Below, in pieces: positions 43,158-52,555 of a stretch of 64,000 nucleotides of DNA. The notes beneath the pieces were generated by a model. It did not search any database, was not told where the DNA came from, and was given only the letters and a program-made list of their open reading frames with translations. Location: the NCBI RefSeq assembly GCF_039540515.1, contig NZ_BAABFA010000009.1, positions 62,001 to 126,000 of the forward strand. The letters run 5' to 3'. Made by a program: the position numbers and the translations under genes. Numbering within the stretch: position 1 is the first letter of the stretch; every line of letters begins with the position of its first letter. Origin of the DNA: Nemorincola caseinilytica (GTDB taxonomy: Bacteria > Bacteroidota > Bacteroidia > Chitinophagales > Chitinophagaceae).

Positions 43158-44465
43158 TTATTTGACAGCACCTAATGCGGCCTTATATACACGCAGGCAG
43201 CGTTCGCGGGCCATATCGTGCTGTACTATGGGGCGGGCATAGGTAAGCTGGTCGTACTCGGGGACCCAGCGTTCCACATACTCCATCCGGGGGTCGAATT
43301 TCTGCGTTTGCAAGTGGGGATTGAACACCCTGAAATAAGGGGCCGCATCGCAGCCGCAACCTGCGGCCCACTGCCAGTTGCCATTGTTGGCGGCAAGGTC
43401 ATAGTCCAGCAGCTTTTCGGCAAAGTATGCCTCGCCCCAGCGCCAGTCTATAAGCAGGTCTTTGGTGAGGAAGCTGGCCACTATCATGCGTACTCGGTTG
43501 TGCATATGGCCGGTCTCGTTCAGCTCGCGCATACCGGCATCTACTATGGGGTAGCCTGTTTCCCCTTTGCACCATAGGGCGAACTCCTGCTCATTGTTGC
43601 GCCACTGTATGTTGTCATATTCCTTTTTGAAAGAGCCGTTGACCACATGGGGGAAGTGCCAGAGGATGGCCATATAGAACTCGCGCCATATGAGCTCGTT
43701 GAGCAGTATGGGGTTCAGGTGCTGTGCCTGCAAGGCCATTTGTCGCACGCTTACGGTACCGAAACGAAGGTGTACCCCGAGGCGGGTAGTGCCATTGATA
43801 GCCGGCAGATCGCGGGTGGTATCGTAAGTAGCGGCTATGCCGGCATCCAGCGCGGGTGGTACTGCATGGTAAGGTGCGGGCAGGAAACCTATCTGCTGCA
43901 GCGAGGGTATGGGATATGGGGCGCAGCGAAGCAAGTTGCCAAAGTATTTTTCTGTAGGGTATGAACGAAGATAAAAGTCATTCAGACGTTCCTTCCACCG
44001 CCTGCTGTAGGGAGTGTAGACTGTATAGGGTTCGCCATTGTCCTTCAGTACCTCGCTACGCTCGAAGATGGTCTGGTCTTTGAAAGTATGGAAGCTGATG
44101 CCCAGCGTATGCAGGAACGCGGCCACATCGCTATCGCGGCGAATAGCAGATGGTTCGTGATCGTGGTTGGCATAGACGGCCCTTATACTGTGCTGCGTGA
44201 CGAGTGCGCGGAATGCATCCAGCGGGGAACAATGGAATACCTGTAACGTACTGCCCATAGCTACCAGTTTCTGCTGCATGCCTGTGAGGGCATCGTGTAT
44301 GAACTGTAACCGCCGGTCCTGTCTGTCGGGAAGGGTATCGAGTATATCGGTATCGAAAATGAAAATGGGTAACACTGGCAGGCCGGAGCGGAGCGCATGG
44401 TAAAGGCCTGCATTGTCGTGCAGGCGAAGATCGCGGCGGAACCAGAATATGGAAACGGGAGGCAT
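43158..44465 (-). CDS. phr: Cryptochrome/photolyase-family protein, probable DNA photolyase
   Basis: 435 residues. The start SIFWFRRDLRLHDNAGLYHA and the C-terminal FAD-site motifs TRLGVHLRFGTVSVR, LIWREFYMAIL, WCKGETGYPIVDAGMRELN and HNRVRMIVASFLTKDLLIDW are those of class I photolyases. It repairs pyrimidine dimers with blue light, using FAD and usually an antenna cofactor. It lies 31 nt upstream of gltX on the same strand, but gltX has its own promoter box. A near-consensus TATCTTTA box is 5 nt before the ATG. A cryptochrome role cannot be excluded. Confidence 0.93.
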   Translation of the reverse strand: MPPVSIFWFRRDLRLHDNAGLYHALRSGLPVLPIFIFDTDILDTLPDRQDRRLQFIHDALTGMQQKLVAMGSTLQVFHCSPLDAFRALVTQHSIRAVYANHDHEPSAIRRDSDVAAFLHTLGISFHTFKDQTIFERSEVLKDNGEPYTVYTPYSRRWKERLNDFYLRSYPTEKYFGNLLRCAPYPIPSLQQIGFLPAPYHAVPPALDAGIAATYDTTRDLPAINGTTRLGVHLRFGTVSVRQMALQAQHLNPILLNELIWREFYMAILWHFPHVVNGSFKKEYDNIQWRNNEQEFALWCKGETGYPIVDAGMRELNETGHMHNRVRMIVASFLTKDLLIDWRWGEAYFAEKLLDYDLAANNGNWQWAAGCGCDAAPYFRVFNPHLQTQKFDPRMEYVERWVPEYDQLTYARPIVQHDMARERCLRVYKAALGAVK

Positions 44466-44574
44466 GAATGTAAAGATAAGGCAGAGGTAGTGCAGTATAA
44501 TTCTTACTTATAGGCTATTAGGGAGCAGTGTATGCGGAAGCGCCGCTACATTGTGGTAACTTTACATAAATAGG

Positions 44575-45117
44575 ATGGATATGCGCAGATCCAGAATTGT
44601 TGTGACCCTTCTGTGCGCCCTGCTGCTGGCAGCATGCAGCAATGCGCAGAACAAGACCCAAAAGAGAACAGATATGACAGAACAGACGAACAAGAACCCG
44701 TACTACTCGCGCACGGATACCGGCCACCTGAACGTGAGCAACGAGGAGTGGAAAAAGATACTATCGCCCGATGTATACCGCATAGCGCGACAGGCAGGCA
44801 CAGAGTATGCCTTCTCGGGCAAGTACTGGAAGACCGATGTAAAGGGCACCTACTACTGCGTGGTATGCGGCAACCCGCTCTTTCGCTCCACGGCAAAATT
44901 TTCGAGCACATGTGGCTGGCCCAGCTTTTATGAGCCCCTGCGGCCCAACAGTGTGATATACCTGGAGGACAACTCGCACGGGATGGAGCGTACCGAGGTG
45001 CGCTGCGGCCGCTGCGACTCGCACCTGGGGCATATATTCGACGATGGACCTGCGCCAACGTACAAGCGCTTCTGCATGAACTCGGCCGTGCTGGACTTTG
45101 ACCCTGACAAGCAATGA
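44575..45117 (+). CDS. msrB: Peptide-methionine (R)-S-oxide reductase MsrB, lipoprotein form
   Basis: 180 residues. The N-terminus is a lipoprotein signal (LLCALLLAACSNAQ), so the enzyme acts at the envelope. The MsrB core starts at about residue 52 (EEWKKILSPDVYRI) with two zinc CxxC pairs (CVVCG, CGRC), FSSTCGWPSF, and RFCMNSAVL with the catalytic cysteine. It repairs R-methionine sulfoxide in exported proteins. ATG 44575 and ATG 44581 are both possible. A near-consensus box TAACTTTA (44557-44564) precedes it; a strong hairpin follows. Confidence 0.95.
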   Translation: MDMRRSRIVVTLLCALLLAACSNAQNKTQKRTDMTEQTNKNPYYSRTDTGHLNVSNEEWKKILSPDVYRIARQAGTEYAFSGKYWKTDVKGTYYCVVCGNPLFRSTAKFSSTCGWPSFYEPLRPNSVIYLEDNSHGMERTEVRCGRCDSHLGHIFDDGPAPTYKRFCMNSAVLDFDPDKQ

Positions 45118-45133
45118 CGCGATAAAATATAGG

Positions 45134-45171
45134 CGAATGGCATACTGGTACAGTATGCCATTCGTGCTTTT
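45134..45171 (+). terminator. terminator after msrB
   Basis: A perfect 14-bp stem (45134-45147 with 45151-45164), GTA loop, then TGCTTTTG. Confidence 0.8.
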
Positions 45172-45247
45172 GAAGCGCTATAATGTAGCGCATGAGTGAG
45201 CGCGTTATATCTCTTTAACTATTGCATCTCAGGTCAGATATTATGCA

Positions 45248-45255
45248 TAATTTTG
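45248..45255 (+). promoter_or_regulatory. -7 promoter box TAATTTTG for the M16 peptidase gene
   Basis: Exact TAnnTTTG 22 nt before ATG 45277; it lies inside the longer frame from 45196. Confidence 0.65.
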
Positions 45256-45276
45256 ATGTCCCATATACTTTCAGAT

Positions 45277-48225
45277 ATGAATAAGATAAGAAAAGCGGCA
45301 GGTATGCTACTGATGACGGCCCTGCTGTATGCACCTGCATTGCAGGCCAAAGACAATGGCGGCGTACACCAATGGACCACCGCGAAGTCGGGAGGGTATA
45401 GCTACAAATATGTGGCCGGCGATGCCACGAAGACCCGGTTCTACGAGCTGAAGAACGGAATGACCGTGATACTGAGCCCGGTGAACAAGGAGCCGCGCAT
45501 GCACTTTTACATAGCGGTGAAAGCAGGCAGCAAGACCGACCCGGCAACACATACGGGGCTGGCGCACTACCTGGAGCATATGATGTTCAAGGGTACTACG
45601 GCATATGGCACGAAGGACTGGAAGAAAGAGCAGCCCTACATATCGAAGATAACCCACCTGTACGAGGAGTATAACAAGACAACGGACGAGGCCAAGCGCA
45701 CGGCTATATACAAGCGCATAGATTCGATATCGGGCGAGGCTGCGAAGCTGGCCATAGCCAATGAGTACGACAAGATGATGGGAGCCATAGGCGTGAAGGG
45801 CACGAATGCCTTTACCTCCTTCGAGCAGACGGTGTATACCGAGGATGTACCTGCCAATGCGGTAGATAAATTCCTGAAGGTGCAGGCGGAACGTTTTCGC
45901 GACCCGGTGTTCCGCATTTTCCATACCGAGCTGGAAGCCGTGTACGAGGAGAAGAACATAAGCCTGGACAACGACAATGAGAAGGTATACGAGGTGGCGC
46001 TGGCAGAGCTCTTCCGCAACCACAACTATGGCAGGCAGACCACCATAGGCACTGTGGAGCACCTGAAGAACCCATCGCTGGTAGAGATACGCAAGTACTA
46101 CAACAAGTACTATGTACCTAACAATATGGGCATCATCGTATCGGGCGACTTTGACCCCGATGTGATGATAAAAAAGATAGACGACCACTTCTCTTACATG
46201 CAGCAGGCAGATGTGCCGAAGTATACCTTCAGCCCCGAGCAGCCTATAACCGCGCCTATAGTAAAGGATGTATACGGGCCCGATGCCGAGTATGCCACCA
46301 TCAGCTACCGCATGCCGGGCATACACGACAAAGATGCGCTGCTGGCCGACCTGGTAGGCAAGGTGCTGACCAATGGCCGCGCCGGCCTCATAGACCTGAA
46401 CCTGGTGAAGAAGCAGAAGCTGCTGAGGGCATCGGCCTATACTGACATACTGATAGACCATGGCTATATGGTACTGCAGGGCAATGCCACCATGGGCCAG
46501 AGCCTGGAAGATGTACGAACACTGATGCTGGGCGAGATAGAGAACCTGAGGAAGGGCAATTTTGACGAAGAACTGCTTACATCCATCATCAATAATGCGA
46601 AGAAGACGCTGATGCAGCAGAACGAGAAGTATGACACACGCGCCTATGCACTGATGGCCGTATTCACATCAGAGGACGACTGGAGGAACAATGTGACATA
46701 TGCCGAACGTCTGTCGAAACTGACGAAGGCAGATATAGTGGCCTTTGCCAACAAGTACCTGAACGATAACTATGTAGTAGTGTACAAGCGCAAGGGCGAG
46801 GACAAGAACGTGGTGAAGGTGCCGAAGCCTGCCATAACCCCTGTAGAAACGAACAGGGACGCACAGTCGGCCTTTGTGAAGATGGTGGTGAACACCCCCA
46901 CAGATGCTATAAAGCCCGTATGGATCGATTATAACAAAGACATGCAGCGTGGCAGTGTAGGCCCTGCCGAGATACTGTATGTACACAATGCCGACAATGA
47001 CCTCTTCCGCATGAGCTACAGGTACAAGATAGGCACACGCAGCGAGCGCAGGCTGGCAGTGCTGGCACAGTACATACAGTTCCTGGGTACGAACAGCAAG
47101 AGTGCAGAGGATATATCGAAAGAGTTCTACAAGCTGGCCTGTAACTATGGTATGCGCGTAGATGCCGACCACACCACCATAACGCTGGAAGGGCTGCAGG
47201 AGAACTTTGACAAGGCCGTAGCGCTGCTGGAAGACCTGATGGCCAACTGCAAGGTAGATGAAGAGGCACTGGCATCGCTGAAAGCGCGTATGACCAAGGC
47301 GCGTGCCGATGCCCGCAGCAACAAGAATATGATAATGCAGGGGCTGGTGAACTATGCCCGCTATGGCGAAAAGAACCCCTTCAACAATGTACTGTCCGAA
47401 GATGAGCTGAACCAGCTATCGGGCGCATGGATGGTAGATATGATGCACCGGCTATCGGGTATCAGTCACCGCATCATTTACTATGGTCCCGCATCTATGA
47501 CCACGCTCACTACATCTATGAAGGCGGCACACAAGCTGCCGGGCATGTTCACCGCAGCGCCGGAGCCTGTGCAGTTCAGCTTCAGAGAGCAGAAGGACAA
47601 CGAGGTGCTTTTTGCCGACTACGATATGGTGCAGAGCGAGATACGCTGGGTGCGCAATGTGCCCGGCTATGAGCCCGGGCAGCAGCCGGTGATAGACCTG
47701 TTCAACAACTACTTTGGCGGCAATATGGGCGCACTGGTCTTCCAGACCATAAGGGAAAGCAAGGCGCTGGCCTATGCCACCAATGCCTATGTAGGCCTGC
47801 CGCAGAAGAAGGAGGATCCCTACATGGTATCGGCCTATGTGGGGTGCCAAGCCGATAAATTCAATGAATCGGTGACGGCGATGAACGAGCTGCTGAACGA
47901 CCTGCCCTCAGTGCAGAATAGTATAAGCACGGCAAAAGAGTCCCTGAAAAAAGAACTGGAGACAGAGCGCATAATGCAGGACGATATAATAGCCAACTAC
48001 CTGATAGCCGAGCAACGCGGCGTGCAAGACGACATACGCAAGCTGGTGTACCAGGCAACTGACAAGATGAACTATGACGACCTGAAAAAATTCCACGCGG
48101 CCAACCTGGCCGCCAAGCCATATACCTATTGTATAGTGGCCTCGGAAAAAAAGGTGAGCGCAGACGACATGAAGAAGTGCGGCCCTGTAAGGAAACTGAC
48201 ACTGAAGGAGATATTCGGGTACTGA
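45277..48225 (+). CDS. M16-family zinc metallopeptidase, exported
   Basis: 982 residues from ATG 45277, which starts a signal peptide (NKIRKAAGMLLMTALLYAPALQAK). The inverted zinc motif HYLEH is at 97-101 with a distant glutamate expected about 75 residues later (VYEEKN). The second half is an inactive-type M16 domain, giving the two-part architecture of periplasmic M16 peptidases (pitrilysin group). It should degrade peptides in the periplasm. The first half is separated from the zinc motif by a long insert (KKEQPYISKITHLYEEY). It is convergent with pheS, with a large shared hairpin between. Confidence 0.93.
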   Translation: MNKIRKAAGMLLMTALLYAPALQAKDNGGVHQWTTAKSGGYSYKYVAGDATKTRFYELKNGMTVILSPVNKEPRMHFYIAVKAGSKTDPATHTGLAHYLEHMMFKGTTAYGTKDWKKEQPYISKITHLYEEYNKTTDEAKRTAIYKRIDSISGEAAKLAIANEYDKMMGAIGVKGTNAFTSFEQTVYTEDVPANAVDKFLKVQAERFRDPVFRIFHTELEAVYEEKNISLDNDNEKVYEVALAELFRNHNYGRQTTIGTVEHLKNPSLVEIRKYYNKYYVPNNMGIIVSGDFDPDVMIKKIDDHFSYMQQADVPKYTFSPEQPITAPIVKDVYGPDAEYATISYRMPGIHDKDALLADLVGKVLTNGRAGLIDLNLVKKQKLLRASAYTDILIDHGYMVLQGNATMGQSLEDVRTLMLGEIENLRKGNFDEELLTSIINNAKKTLMQQNEKYDTRAYALMAVFTSEDDWRNNVTYAERLSKLTKADIVAFANKYLNDNYVVVYKRKGEDKNVVKVPKPAITPVETNRDAQSAFVKMVVNTPTDAIKPVWIDYNKDMQRGSVGPAEILYVHNADNDLFRMSYRYKIGTRSERRLAVLAQYIQFLGTNSKSAEDISKEFYKLACNYGMRVDADHTTITLEGLQENFDKAVALLEDLMANCKVDEEALASLKARMTKARADARSNKNMIMQGLVNYARYGEKNPFNNVLSEDELNQLSGAWMVDMMHRLSGISHRIIYYGPASMTTLTTSMKAAHKLPGMFTAAPEPVQFSFREQKDNEVLFADYDMVQSEIRWVRNVPGYEPGQQPVIDLFNNYFGGNMGALVFQTIRESKALAYATNAYVGLPQKKEDPYMVSAYVGCQADKFNESVTAMNELLNDLPSVQNSISTAKESLKKELETERIMQDDIIANYLIAEQRGVQDDIRKLVYQATDKMNYDDLKKFHAANLAAKPYTYCIVASEKKVSADDMKKCGPVRKLTLKEIFGY

Positions 48226-48232
48226 TAGTGTG

Positions 48233-48280
48233 ACGATGTGGGGAATGTGAGGGAATGCGATAATGTGGGGAATGCGATAA
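48233..48280 (+). repeat. short direct repeats with AATGTGGGGAATG core
   Basis: GGGAATGCGATAA occurs at 48251-48263 and 48268-48280, and GATGTGGGGAATG/AATGTGGGGAATG at 48235 and 48262. A related AATGTGGGGAAT lies at 24320-24331. Confidence 0.6.
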
Positions 48281-48289
48281 AGTATATAA

Positions 48290-48325
48290 CAAGCAAGGGC
48301 GGCTGTAATGAGCCGCCCTTGCTTG
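48290..48325. terminator. bidirectional hairpin between M16 peptidase and pheS
   Basis: A perfect 15-bp stem (CAAGCAAGGGCGGCT with its complement) and a 6-nt loop; T runs are weak on both sides. Confidence 0.7.
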
Positions 48326-48342
48326 TGTATGTGTAGTTGTAT

Positions 48343-49368
48343 CTATACGGAAGAGAACTGCCGCAGGAAGCGCACATCGTTCTGCGAATAGAGGCGAAGG
48401 TCATTGACCTGGAATTTTATCTGCGTGATGCGCTCTACACCCATACCGAAGGCAAAGCCCGAGTATACCTCGGGGTCTATATCGAAGTTGCGCAGCAGCT
48501 CGGGGTGTACCATGCCGCAGCCCAGTATCTCTACCCAGCCGCTATGTTTGCACAGGTTGCAGCCGTTGCCACCGCATACCGTGCAGGATATATCCATCTC
48601 GGCGCTGGGCTCGGTAAAGGGGAAGTAGGACGGGCGGAAGCGCACCTTGGTATCGGGGCCGAACATCTCGGTAACGAAGTGGTAAAGCGTTTGCTTCAGA
48701 TCGGCGAAGGATACGTTCTTATCTACATAGAGGCCCTCGCACTGGTGAAAGAAGCAGTGGGCGCGGGCAGATATGGTCTCGTTCCGGTATACACGGCCGG
48801 GGCATATCACACGCACGGGCAGCGGCTGTGTCTCCAGTATGCGCGCCTGTACCGATGATGTATGTGTACGCAGCACCAGGTCGGGGTTCTGCTGCACATA
48901 AAAGGTGTCCTGCATGTCGCGGGCGGTGTGATGCTCGGGCATGTTCAGCGAGGTGAAGTTGTGCCAGTCGTCCTCTATCTCGGGGCCGGTGGCCACACTG
49001 AAACCCAGCTTCTCGAAGATGGATACTATCTCATTCTCTACCATGCGCAGCGGGTGGCGTGTACCGGCAGGCATGGGATAGCCCGGCAGGCTGATGTCGC
49101 CTTTGCGGTCGCTCTCCTTGCCTGCATTGCCCATATGGGCATACCGCTCGTAGTGGGCCTCGGCCAGCTGGCGAAAGGCATTGAGCATAATGCCCGCCTC
49201 CTTGCGCTCTTCGGCGGGCACGTTCTTCATTTCGCCTGCCAGCGCCTTCACTATACCCTTTGCGCCAAGGAAGCGTATGCGGTACTGCTCAAGGTCTGCC
49301 GCGTTGGCGGGGGTGAATGCGTTTATCTCCTGCTCGAAAGCCTGTATCTGTTCCTGTAATGATGGCAT
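48343..49368 (-). CDS. pheS: Phenylalanyl-tRNA synthetase alpha subunit
   Basis: 341 residues from ATG 49368 (MPSLQEQIQAFEQEI), the normal size. The longer frame from 49479 would add 37 residues encoded by a dispersed repeat upstream of the promoter. Class II motifs are present: RFLGAKGIVKAL in the N-terminal coiled region, HPLRMVENEI, RVICPGRVYRNETI (motif 2), and GFAFGMGVERI (motif 3). It charges tRNA-Phe together with PheT, which is not in the window. It is convergent with the M16 peptidase gene. Confidence 0.96.
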   Translation of the reverse strand: MPSLQEQIQAFEQEINAFTPANAADLEQYRIRFLGAKGIVKALAGEMKNVPAEERKEAGIMLNAFRQLAEAHYERYAHMGNAGKESDRKGDISLPGYPMPAGTRHPLRMVENEIVSIFEKLGFSVATGPEIEDDWHNFTSLNMPEHHTARDMQDTFYVQQNPDLVLRTHTSSVQARILETQPLPVRVICPGRVYRNETISARAHCFFHQCEGLYVDKNVSFADLKQTLYHFVTEMFGPDTKVRFRPSYFPFTEPSAEMDISCTVCGGNGCNLCKHSGWVEILGCGMVHPELLRNFDIDPEVYSGFAFGMGVERITQIKFQVNDLRLYSQNDVRFLRQFSSV

Positions 49369-49373
49369 GGGCG

Positions 49374-49381
49374 CAAAGATA
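49374..49381 (-). promoter_or_regulatory. -7 promoter box TATCTTTG, leaderless, for pheS
   Basis: Exact TAnnTTTG on the minus strand with 5 nt before ATG 49368; it decides the start. Confidence 0.68.
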
Positions 49382-49399
49382 TTGGAAATGGGAATAAGG

Positions 49400-49440
49400 A
49401 GCCCCACCCGGCCTCCCCCAAGGGGAGGAGATGGGATGTG
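49400..49440 (+). repeat. dispersed hairpin repeat, copy D
   Basis: GCCCCACCCGG, then CCTCCCC (49412-49418) pairing with GGGGAGG (49422-49428), and ATGGGATGTG. It lies upstream of the pheS promoter. Confidence 0.78.
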
Positions 49441-49606
49441 ACCGTACTTGTGGTAGCCCGCTATGGCGCATAACGACATAAGAATTCCATTTTTCTACAC
49501 CATTTAGCTACGCCGCTACGCGATAAAAATGTTAATATTTTGTCTATGTGGATCTTTTAAAATGGTGTATCTATAATTTCGTGTACAACACACTAAATAC
49601 TATTCT

Positions 49607-50155
49607 ATGCCGCGCAGGAAGCTGATAAAAAGGACCATACTATTCGCAGGTGTATCTGCGGTAGCGATAGCTGCCCTGCAGAGCGATATGAACTATATGC
49701 AGCTACCGCATGAGCGGGAACTGAGCTTTGTGTCTTATGGCAAGACGGTGTACAAGACCATTCCCTGCTCTGACAGCGCTACCGAGCTGATAGGCTTTGA
49801 GCTGCATAAGAAATACATACGCACCGGCAATACCACGCGTACAGAGTACAATGTAGTGATGCGCGACCTGGACCCGCGAGTAGACACCTACAAGACCTAC
49901 TGCCACGATATAATAGCCGACCTGAGCGAGGAGATAAAGAACGACCCTTCCTTTGCCATAAATGTGTTCGACAGTTTTGAGGCATACAGCTTCTATGCCG
50001 AGGAGGCAATAGGCCGCGATGCGGACGAGCACCTGCTGGCAGAGCACCTGGTGGCCACCTACGAAATGCCCATCTACGGAGACGAGCGTGAGCCTGTACT
50101 TACCTACTACCCATATGCGGGTACCATGCTACGCGAGACCGGCAGCTATAACTGA
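49607..50155 (+). CDS. Membrane-anchored or secreted protein of unknown function
   Basis: 182 residues. The N-terminus PRRKLIKRTILFAGVSAVAIAALQ is basic then hydrophobic, a signal or anchor. The rest is a soluble mixed domain with SYGKTVYKTIPC and DLDPRVDTYKTYCHDI, two cysteines, and an acidic middle. I recognise no family. It is read alone, divergent from pheS, in a 238-nt gap that also holds repeat copy D; the next gene is convergent. It is credible as a gene by codon use and signal-like start, but its function is unknown. Confidence 0.65.
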   Translation: MPRRKLIKRTILFAGVSAVAIAALQSDMNYMQLPHERELSFVSYGKTVYKTIPCSDSATELIGFELHKKYIRTGNTTRTEYNVVMRDLDPRVDTYKTYCHDIIADLSEEIKNDPSFAINVFDSFEAYSFYAEEAIGRDADEHLLAEHLVATYEMPIYGDEREPVLTYYPYAGTMLRETGSYN

Positions 50156-50188
50156 TCTTCTGCAAGATATTTATGACATTGCATATAG

Positions 50189-50821
50189 CTATGCGGCCAC
50201 AGGCTGCACGGCTGCGTTTACGGCCACTATCCATTGGCGGAAGAGGCGAGCCTCTATGCGGCATACATCGGCAGCTATCCTTTCCCATTCGGGGTGGAAG
50301 GTGACCAGCATGCGCTGCATCTCTTCCAGGTGGCCTTCTTCCTCAGCTATTATAGACTTCACGTTCACCTTGCTGCGGTGACGAGAGAGGGCATCCTGGT
50401 ATATGCCATAGAGCATATCGGCCCGCACCTCTATAGAGTAGGTGACCAGCAGGTAGGCGCCATGCATCATAGCGCGGCCCTGCAGGCCCATATGCTCTTT
50501 CAGGTAGCGGCAGGCCTCTACATCCAGCCTGTTCAGATACTGGTAGCTCTCTACCGGGGCTATAAGGTAGGGATATGTATAATCGGGGCAGGCGCTGGCA
50601 TCCAGCTTGCCTATCAGTTTTTTCAGGTAGTAGGCATGGCGCGCCTCTTCGGCCGCATGCTTCAGCACTATGATACCTGTATGCACGGGGTCTTCGTAGC
50701 GGGCTATCTTGCGGGCGCCGGTATTTTCCATCATAGACAGGCTATTGAGCCATTTGGCATGCAGTGCATTGTCCTGCACTATCCTGTCGGTCACTTCTGC
50801 AAGTAATGTGTTCAATTCCAT
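50189..50821 (-). CDS. Ferritin-like diiron-type protein
   Basis: 210 residues, almost all helical. Two ExxH-type elements, HAAEEARHAYYL (about 54-65) and IIAEEEGHLEEM (about 160-171), are arranged like the carboxylate-and-histidine ligands of the ferritin-like superfamily, including MiaE-like hydroxylases and rubrerythrin-type domains. A dinuclear iron site is therefore likely. Neither the substrate nor the reductase partner is apparent. The start ATG 50821 follows an exact promoter box by 8 nt. It is convergent with the unknown gene at 49607. Confidence 0.77.
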   Translation of the reverse strand: MELNTLLAEVTDRIVQDNALHAKWLNSLSMMENTGARKIARYEDPVHTGIIVLKHAAEEARHAYYLKKLIGKLDASACPDYTYPYLIAPVESYQYLNRLDVEACRYLKEHMGLQGRAMMHGAYLLVTYSIEVRADMLYGIYQDALSRHRSKVNVKSIIAEEEGHLEEMQRMLVTFHPEWERIAADVCRIEARLFRQWIVAVNAAVQPVAA

Positions 50822-50829
50822 TCGTGAGG

Positions 50830-50837
50830 CAAATTTA
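50830..50837 (-). promoter_or_regulatory. -7 promoter box TAAATTTG, near-leaderless, for the ferritin-like gene
   Basis: Exact TAnnTTTG on the minus strand, 8 nt before ATG 50821. Confidence 0.67.
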
Positions 50838-50891
50838 GCGCCTTATGGGCAAGAAAGGTCACAGGCGTGTTATGTAAGCGATATTCGATAC

Positions 50892-52364
50892 TTATAGCTT
50901 TATGGTATTGCTGGCCTCGCTCTCGTTCGATAGGCGATCGAGCGCGGTGACCACATAGATGGCGCTTTTGCGGCTTTCGGTGACCTTGTATGTACGCTCC
51001 TGCTGTATGGACAGGATACGGTCGGTACGCTCCAGGTCTACCTGCTCATTGGCGCCGAAGCGGTATACCACATAGCGCAGGCGCTCCTTATCGTGGCCGG
51101 GCACCTGCCATTCCAGCATATTGCCGGTGTTCTTTACCACGGGTGCGGCGGGGGCTTTATCATCAAGCCAGGGCATGGGCGGCACCAGGGCGGGGTATTT
51201 GCTGTGGCCCTCGCGCAGGCTGTCCATGATGGGGGCTTTTATCTTTTCGAAGCAGGAAGAGCTGTAGAACGAATAGCCGGAATTGGGGCAGCGCTGCCTG
51301 ATGTCGCGCAGTTGCCACAGCAGCTCATTGGCACTGGCCCATGGGCCGCTCTTGGCGGTGGTCATGCGGTAGAGGCCCAGGCCATAGTATACATGGCGCT
51401 TGTAGCAGTGCTCGTACCACCAGGGCTGCAGCACAGAGAAAGGCGCGGCCTTGTGATCGTGCTCCCAGTATAGCTGGGGCATCATATAGTCTACCCAGCC
51501 TTTTTGCAGCCACATCAGCACATCGGCATACAGGTCGTCGTAGGTGGTCTGGCCGCCACGGGTGTCAGAGCCTTCGGGGTCCTTGCTTTTATTGCGCCAT
51601 ACGCCGAAGGGGCTTATGCCCAGCTTCATCCATGGTTTCTCGTTCTTGATGCTGGTATTGAGCAGCGATATGAAGCGGCTCACATTGTCGCGGCGCCAGT
51701 CCTCCTTGTCGGTGCCCTTGCCATAGCGGGCATAGCTCTTCGTATCGGCGAACTGCTGGCCGGGCACACGGTAGGGGTAGAAATAATCGTCCAGATGCAC
51801 GGCATCTATGTCGTAGCGTTTCACCACGTCCATTATCACATCTATCACATATTCGCGGGCCTCGGGTATACCGGGATCCACATAAGATTTGCCGCCATAG
51901 GCTATTATCCAGTCCTTATGGGTGTGGGTGACATGCGTTTGGGGGTTGGGGTTCTTCTTGCTGTCCATAAGGGCGCGGAAGGGATTGAACCATGCATGGA
52001 ACTCCATATTGCGCTTATGAGCCTCTTCTATCATGAAGATGAGGGGGTCGTAATAGGGAAATGGTGGCTCGCCCTGCCTGCCGGTGAGGTAGTGGCTCCA
52101 GGGTTCTTTTTTGGATGCATAGAGGGCATCGCTCACGGGGCGTATCTGCACTATGACGGCATTACAGCCTACAGAGCGCAGCATATCTAGCTGGCGAATG
52201 AACTGTTGCTGCTGCTCTACTGCGGCAAGCCCGGGCTTGGACGGCCAGTCTATATTGGCCACAGAGGCGATCCAGGCGGCGCGGAACTCGCGCTTGGGCG
52301 ATTGAGCAGAACCGATATGGAACAACAGGCAGAATGCTGCGAGCAAAGACGAAAAACGCACCAT
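50892..52364 (-). CDS. DUF187 (GHL10-type) glycoside-hydrolase-like secreted protein
   Basis: 490 residues from ATG 52364, which begins a signal peptide (MVRFSSLLAAFCLLFHIGSAQ); the longer frame adds 15 poor residues. REFRAAWIASVANIDWPSKPG is the conserved start of the family, followed by AVIVQIRPVSDALYASKKEPW and HAWFNPFRAL (TIM-barrel strands). The last ~90 residues look like a fibronectin-type domain (VVKNTGNMLEWQVPG). These proteins act on glycans at the envelope, perhaps on glycosaminoglycan-like or surface polysaccharides; the substrate is unknown. It lies upstream of the ferritin-like gene on the same strand. Confidence 0.9.
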   Translation of the reverse strand: MVRFSSLLAAFCLLFHIGSAQSPKREFRAAWIASVANIDWPSKPGLAAVEQQQQFIRQLDMLRSVGCNAVIVQIRPVSDALYASKKEPWSHYLTGRQGEPPFPYYDPLIFMIEEAHKRNMEFHAWFNPFRALMDSKKNPNPQTHVTHTHKDWIIAYGGKSYVDPGIPEAREYVIDVIMDVVKRYDIDAVHLDDYFYPYRVPGQQFADTKSYARYGKGTDKEDWRRDNVSRFISLLNTSIKNEKPWMKLGISPFGVWRNKSKDPEGSDTRGGQTTYDDLYADVLMWLQKGWVDYMMPQLYWEHDHKAAPFSVLQPWWYEHCYKRHVYYGLGLYRMTTAKSGPWASANELLWQLRDIRQRCPNSGYSFYSSSCFEKIKAPIMDSLREGHSKYPALVPPMPWLDDKAPAAPVVKNTGNMLEWQVPGHDKERLRYVVYRFGANEQVDLERTDRILSIQQERTYKVTESRKSAIYVVTALDRLSNESEASNTIKL

Positions 52365-52484
52365 GATGTAGCAAGGAGTTGTGACGTGTGAAAGTACCAC
52401 ATTCGGCACAATTTGCGATCAGATCGTTAATGAAAAGATCTGTACCGGCGATACTGCAATATCTTACCGGCACTTCGCACCCAC

Positions 52485-52519
52485 ATAACAAAAAAGGCAT
52501 ACCGGATGGGTATGCCTTT
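52485..52519 (-). terminator. terminator of the nuclease-fold gene
   Basis: On the minus strand AAAGGCATACC, 5-nt loop, GGTATGCCTTT, then TTTTGTTATG. It is 37 nt after the stop codon. Confidence 0.87.
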
Positions 52520-52555
52520 CATTATATCGGCTCTTTTCAGAGCACAGGTAGTAGT

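Noticed and set aside
49369..49479. 37-codon extension of the pheS frame
   Set aside because: Encoded by repeat copy D and upstream of the promoter box; PheS starts at MPSLQEQ.
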